8,365 nucleotides of DNA from Candidatus Limivicinus faecipullorum (GTDB lineage: Bacteria; Bacillota; Clostridia; Oscillospirales; Oscillospiraceae), in contig DVHY01000171.1 in NCBI GenBank assembly GCA_018711755.1, positions 1 to 8,365 of the forward strand, written 5' to 3'. Under the pieces are notes generated by a model. It ran no database searches and had not been told where the DNA came from. It was given only the letters and a program-made list of their open reading frames with translations. Each line of letters begins with the position of its first letter. Positions within the stretch are counted from its first letter, which is position 1. Below, in pieces: positions 6,195 to 8,365 of the stretch. Made by a program: the position numbers and the translations under genes.

Positions 6195-6869
6195 ATGAAC
6201 GAAACTAAAAACAGCCCCAAACTCCTTGAGGCCATAGGCGCAAACCCGGTCCTGGTCCTGCTCCTGGGCGCCTGCCCGGCCCTGGCCCTGACCGCCGACG
6301 TGCGCTCCGCTCTGGCCATCGGCCTTGCGGTGCTGGCAGTGATGCTGCTGAGCAGCCTGGTGATGGGCCTCCTCTCGAAGCTCATACCCCAGAGCGCAAG
6401 ACTGGCCGCAGGGGTGCTGGTCACTGCCGCCTTTGTTTCCGCGGCGGACATGCTGATGAACGCCTATCTGCCCGGCACCTATAAGATGATGGGCCTGTAC
6501 CTGGCCGTCATCGCCGTGGACCTGCTGAGCTTCGGTGCGGCTGAAAACGCCGCCAAGGCAGGTGTGGGCAAGGCCCTGGCAAACGCCGCCCTCACCGGCG
6601 TCTACTTCACCCTGGTCATCCTGGTGGTGGCCGCCGTGAGGGAGCTCTTCGGCGCTGGCAGCTTTGCCGGAAACGAGATAGCCTTCCTGAAGGACCATGC
6701 CGTCCCCCTGCTGAGCCAGGCCTCCGGCGGCTTCATGATCCTGGCCTTTGCTGCCGCCGTGGTCAACAAGCTCTGCAAGGGCTGCTGCCTCTGCCAGGGC
6801 AAGGGCATAGCCTTTGCCGCCGCCGGACTGGACAGTGTGGAAGACGCTGAGAAGGAGGAAGAGAAATGA
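6195..6869 (+). CDS. rnfE: Electron transport complex subunit RnfE, divergent
   Basis: RnfE (NqrD family) is a six-helix membrane protein that pairs with RnfA; together they normally hold an iron-sulfur cluster with two cysteines from each. The 224-residue product starts at 6195 after AGGAGG (6181-6186). The NPVLVLLLGACPALA segment (17-31) keeps the first cluster cysteine (Cys27). The second is lost: the usual V-N-C of the fourth helix region reads V-D-L (Val108-Asp109-Leu110), and the following conserved RAEAFA reads AAENAA. The C-terminus, probably cytoplasmic, carries an unusual cluster LCKGCCLCQ (Cys194, 197, 198, 200) and an acidic tail. It overlaps rnfA by ATGA. Identity rests on the NPVL..LG.CP motif, length, hydrophobicity and gene order. 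Confidence 0.85.
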   Translation: MNETKNSPKLLEAIGANPVLVLLLGACPALALTADVRSALAIGLAVLAVMLLSSLVMGLLSKLIPQSARLAAGVLVTAAFVSAADMLMNAYLPGTYKMMGLYLAVIAVDLLSFGAAENAAKAGVGKALANAALTGVYFTLVILVVAAVRELFGAGSFAGNEIAFLKDHAVPLLSQASGGFMILAFAAAVVNKLCKGCCLCQGKGIAFAAAGLDSVEDAEKEEEK

Positions 6870-7420
6870 AGGAAATACTTCTTTTGATCCTTGGCGGAGT
6901 GCTTGCCAATAACTATGCCTTTGAAAAGTTTTTGGGCGTGAGCCCCATGCTGGGTTATTCCCGCCGGGGCAGCAAGCTGCTGGCTATGGGCCTTGCCGTC
7001 ACCGTGGTGATGCTCCTCACCGCCGCCATCGCCTGGCCCGTACAGGGCCTGCTGGAGCAGTATGCTCTGGGCTACCTGCAGATACTGGTGTATGTGGCCA
7101 TAATACTGATAGTCGTCTACCTTGTGGACCTGGTGGCCAAGGCCGCCTTCCACAAGTGCCTGGGCGTGTACTTCCCCCTTATAGCCCTCAACAGCGCAGT
7201 GCTGGGCCTGGCCCTGGAGAACGTCTCTGAAGGCTATGGCTACGGCCAGGCTCTGGCCGCCGCTCTGGGCGTGGGCCTGGGCTTCCTGGCAGCCCTCTTC
7301 CTCATGGCCGGGGTCAACAGCCGCATCGACAAGAAACAGGTGCCGGCAGCTTTCCGGGGCCTGCCCATCCAGCTCCTGGCCGCCTCCATAATCGCCATGG
7401 CGCTGGTCGCCTTTAAATGA
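6866..7420 (+). CDS. rnfA: Electron transport complex subunit RnfA, lacking both cluster cysteines
   Basis: RnfA (NqrE family) is the six-helix partner of RnfE. The 184-residue product is normal in length and family pattern: LANNYAFEKFLG (13-24), LGVYFPLIALN (99-109), and a C-terminal AAFRGLPIQLLAA (161-173). Both cysteines that normally bind the RnfA/RnfE cluster are serines: GICP reads GVSP (Ser26) and TNCAVLG reads LNSAVLG (Ser110), each encoded by AGC. The only cysteine is Cys98, near the second site but not at it. Translation is probably coupled to rnfE through the ATGA overlap and also has AGGAGG at 6853-6858. The subunit is otherwise intact, so this is substitution, not decay. Confidence 0.9.
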   Translation: MKEILLLILGGVLANNYAFEKFLGVSPMLGYSRRGSKLLAMGLAVTVVMLLTAAIAWPVQGLLEQYALGYLQILVYVAIILIVVYLVDLVAKAAFHKCLGVYFPLIALNSAVLGLALENVSEGYGYGQALAAALGVGLGFLAALFLMAGVNSRIDKKQVPAAFRGLPIQLLAASIIAMALVAFK

Positions 7421-7788
7421 ACCTGTCCGGGAAAAAACGCCTGGCCGATTTTATACTGATAGCCCTGCTGCTGCTGCTGGCGCTGGTGTGCTACCTGCTG
7501 TTTTCCGGCAGCGGCAGCCATGGCAGCGTGGCCGTGGTCTGTGTCAACGGGGAAGAGGTGGCCAGATATTCCCTGGCCGAGGAGGGCCGGTACGAGCTCA
7601 ACGGCGGCAGCAATATCCTGATAATCCGGGATGGCTGCGCCTGGCTGGAGGACGCCGACTGCCCGGACAAGCTCTGTGTCCGCCAGGGCAAGATAGAGCT
7701 GGACGGACAGTGTATCACCTGCCTGCCCAATAAGCTCACAGTCACCATCTATGCCGACAACAGCGAAGTGGAGCTGATAAGCGGATGA
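7417..7788 (+). CDS. NusG domain II family membrane-anchored protein (EetA-like)
   Basis: The 123-residue product has one N-terminal membrane helix (about 11-31) and a small exported beta domain of the NusG domain II family. It ends in the family signature ADCPDKLCVRQG (80-91) and CLPNKL (102-107). Cysteines at 82, 87, 99 and 102, plus 25, 42 and 74, could form disulfides or bind a metal. Despite the family name it is not the transcription factor NusG. It overlaps rnfA by ATGA with no clear ribosome binding site, so translation is likely coupled. In this position rnf operons usually have rnfB. From memory, the same family pairs with a Gx transporter as EetA/EetB in the Listeria-type extracellular electron transfer locus, which suggests a role in assembling or carrying electrons to surface flavoproteins. 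The exact function is unknown. Confidence 0.85.
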   Translation: MNLSGKKRLADFILIALLLLLALVCYLLFSGSGSHGSVAVVCVNGEEVARYSLAEEGRYELNGGSNILIIRDGCAWLEDADCPDKLCVRQGKIELDGQCITCLPNKLTVTIYADNSEVELISG

Positions 7789-8276
7789 AGACAAAAAAGA
7801 TAGCGGTAATGGCCCTGGCGGCGGCGCTGGCGATGATACTCTCCTTTGTGGAGAGCCAGATACCGGCCTTCGTGGCCATACCCGGGGTGAAGGTGGGCCT
7901 GGCCAACATAGCCGTGGTCTTCGTGCTCTATAAGCTGGGCTGGAAAGAGGCGATAGCCATATCCCTTATCCGGGTGTTCGTGGTCTCCGTCCTCTTCGGC
8001 ACCGCCGTGAGCCTTTTCTACAGTGTGGCCGGAGCAGTGCTGAGCCTGACGGGCATGGTCCTGCTGAAGAAGACAGGGCTGTTTTCCACCGTGGCCGTCA
8101 GCGTCACCGGCGGCGTGCTCCACAACGTGGGGCAGATAGCCATGGCCTGCTTTCTGCTGGAGACCAATGTTATCAAGTATTACCTGCCCTTCCTGATAGT
8201 CAGCGGCGTGATAGCCGGTATTGTTATCGGTATAATTGCGGCAATAATGGTCAATCGCGTGAACGTGGAATATTGA
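7785..8276 (+). CDS. Gx transporter family membrane protein (EetB-like)
   Basis: The 163-residue, highly hydrophobic product has about five to six membrane segments. It carries the family signature PGVKVGLANI (33-42) and GGVLHNVGQI (109-118). The family is often annotated as heptaprenyl diphosphate synthase component I, but the sequence is an integral membrane protein without prenyltransferase motifs. It resembles small S-component-like transporters, and its substrate is unknown. It overlaps the NusG-II gene by ATGA and is the last gene before the terminator. Pairing with a NusG-II protein is a recurrent clostridial arrangement and, as I recall, matches the EetA/EetB pair of flavin-based electron export. 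A role in supplying or positioning a quinone or flavin cofactor is possible but inferred. Confidence 0.85.
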   Translation: MKTKKIAVMALAAALAMILSFVESQIPAFVAIPGVKVGLANIAVVFVLYKLGWKEAIAISLIRVFVVSVLFGTAVSLFYSVAGAVLSLTGMVLLKKTGLFSTVAVSVTGGVLHNVGQIAMACFLLETNVIKYYLPFLIVSGVIAGIVIGIIAAIMVNRVNVEY

Positions 8277-8285
8277 TTGGCAAGT

Positions 8286-8313
8286 ACGGCGGAGCTTCGG
8301 CTCCGCCGTTTTT
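8286..8313 (+). terminator. Intrinsic terminator ending the operon
   Basis: A perfect 10-bp stem, ACGGCGGAGC (8286-8295) with GCTCCGCCGT (8300-8309), closes on a stable UUCG tetraloop and runs into five T residues (8309-8313). It lies 9 bases after the Gx transporter stop codon. It shows that the operon ends without an rnfB gene. Confidence 0.95.
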
Positions 8314-8365
8314 GTCCCCATCTCCGGGAGAACGCCCAAAAAATATTTTGCACTACGAAAGAAAT

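Noticed and set aside
7749..8339. Minus-strand open frame opposite the Gx transporter gene, running through the terminator
   Set aside because: His/Gly-rich shadow that crosses an intrinsic terminator and has no ribosome binding site.
8348..8365. TTGCAC as a possible -35 of a downstream promoter
   Set aside because: The window ends before any -10 could be seen, so it cannot be judged.

Overview
The window is about 60% GC and carries one + strand transcription unit from a Bacillota, most likely a Clostridia of the Oscillospiraceae type. This rests on strong AGGAGG-type ribosome binding sites, the clostridial gene order rnfC-D-G-E-A, lipoproteins with Gram-positive style lipoboxes, and a NusG-domain-II/Gx-transporter gene pair. 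No species can be named from sequence alone.

Layout. Positions 1-401 are a divergent intergenic region. It has a near-consensus promoter facing left (79-107), probably for a gene whose first codons lie at 8-1, and a near-consensus promoter facing right (210-238). The right-facing operon follows: a duplicated FMN_bind-like lipoprotein (402-1496), an ApbE flavin transferase lipoprotein (1566-2621), rnfC (2642-3985), rnfD (3987-4922), an oversized rnfG (4915-6180), rnfE (6195-6869), rnfA (6866-7420), a NusG-domain-II membrane-anchored protein (7417-7788) and a Gx-transporter family membrane protein (7785-8276). It closes with a strong UUCG-loop terminator (8286-8313). From apbE onward the genes are tightly packed or overlapping.

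How the genes may work together. RnfC can take electrons from NADH and has two intact 4Fe-4S motifs. RnfD and RnfG are the subunits that ApbE modifies with covalent FMN. The locus departs from a textbook Rnf complex in linked ways. There is no rnfB, the ferredoxin-side subunit, although the operon is closed by a terminator. Three of the four membrane cysteines that hold the RnfA/RnfE iron-sulfur cluster are absent (Ser26 and Ser110 in RnfA, Asp109-Leu110 in RnfE). RnfG is about twice the usual length, with two FMN-attachment-like sites. RnfE ends in a CxxCCxC cysteine cluster. The operon also encodes a PplA-like double-domain lipoprotein, an ApbE, and the NusG-II/Gx pair that, as I recall, corresponds to EetA/EetB of the Listeria-type flavin-based extracellular electron transfer locus.

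The most interesting reading, which is inference, is an Rnf-derived NADH-to-outside electron export system: RnfC/D/G/E/A feeding surface flavoproteins, in place of the ferredoxin:NAD+ Rnf pump. Everything from the lipoprotein to the Gx protein would then be one functional unit.
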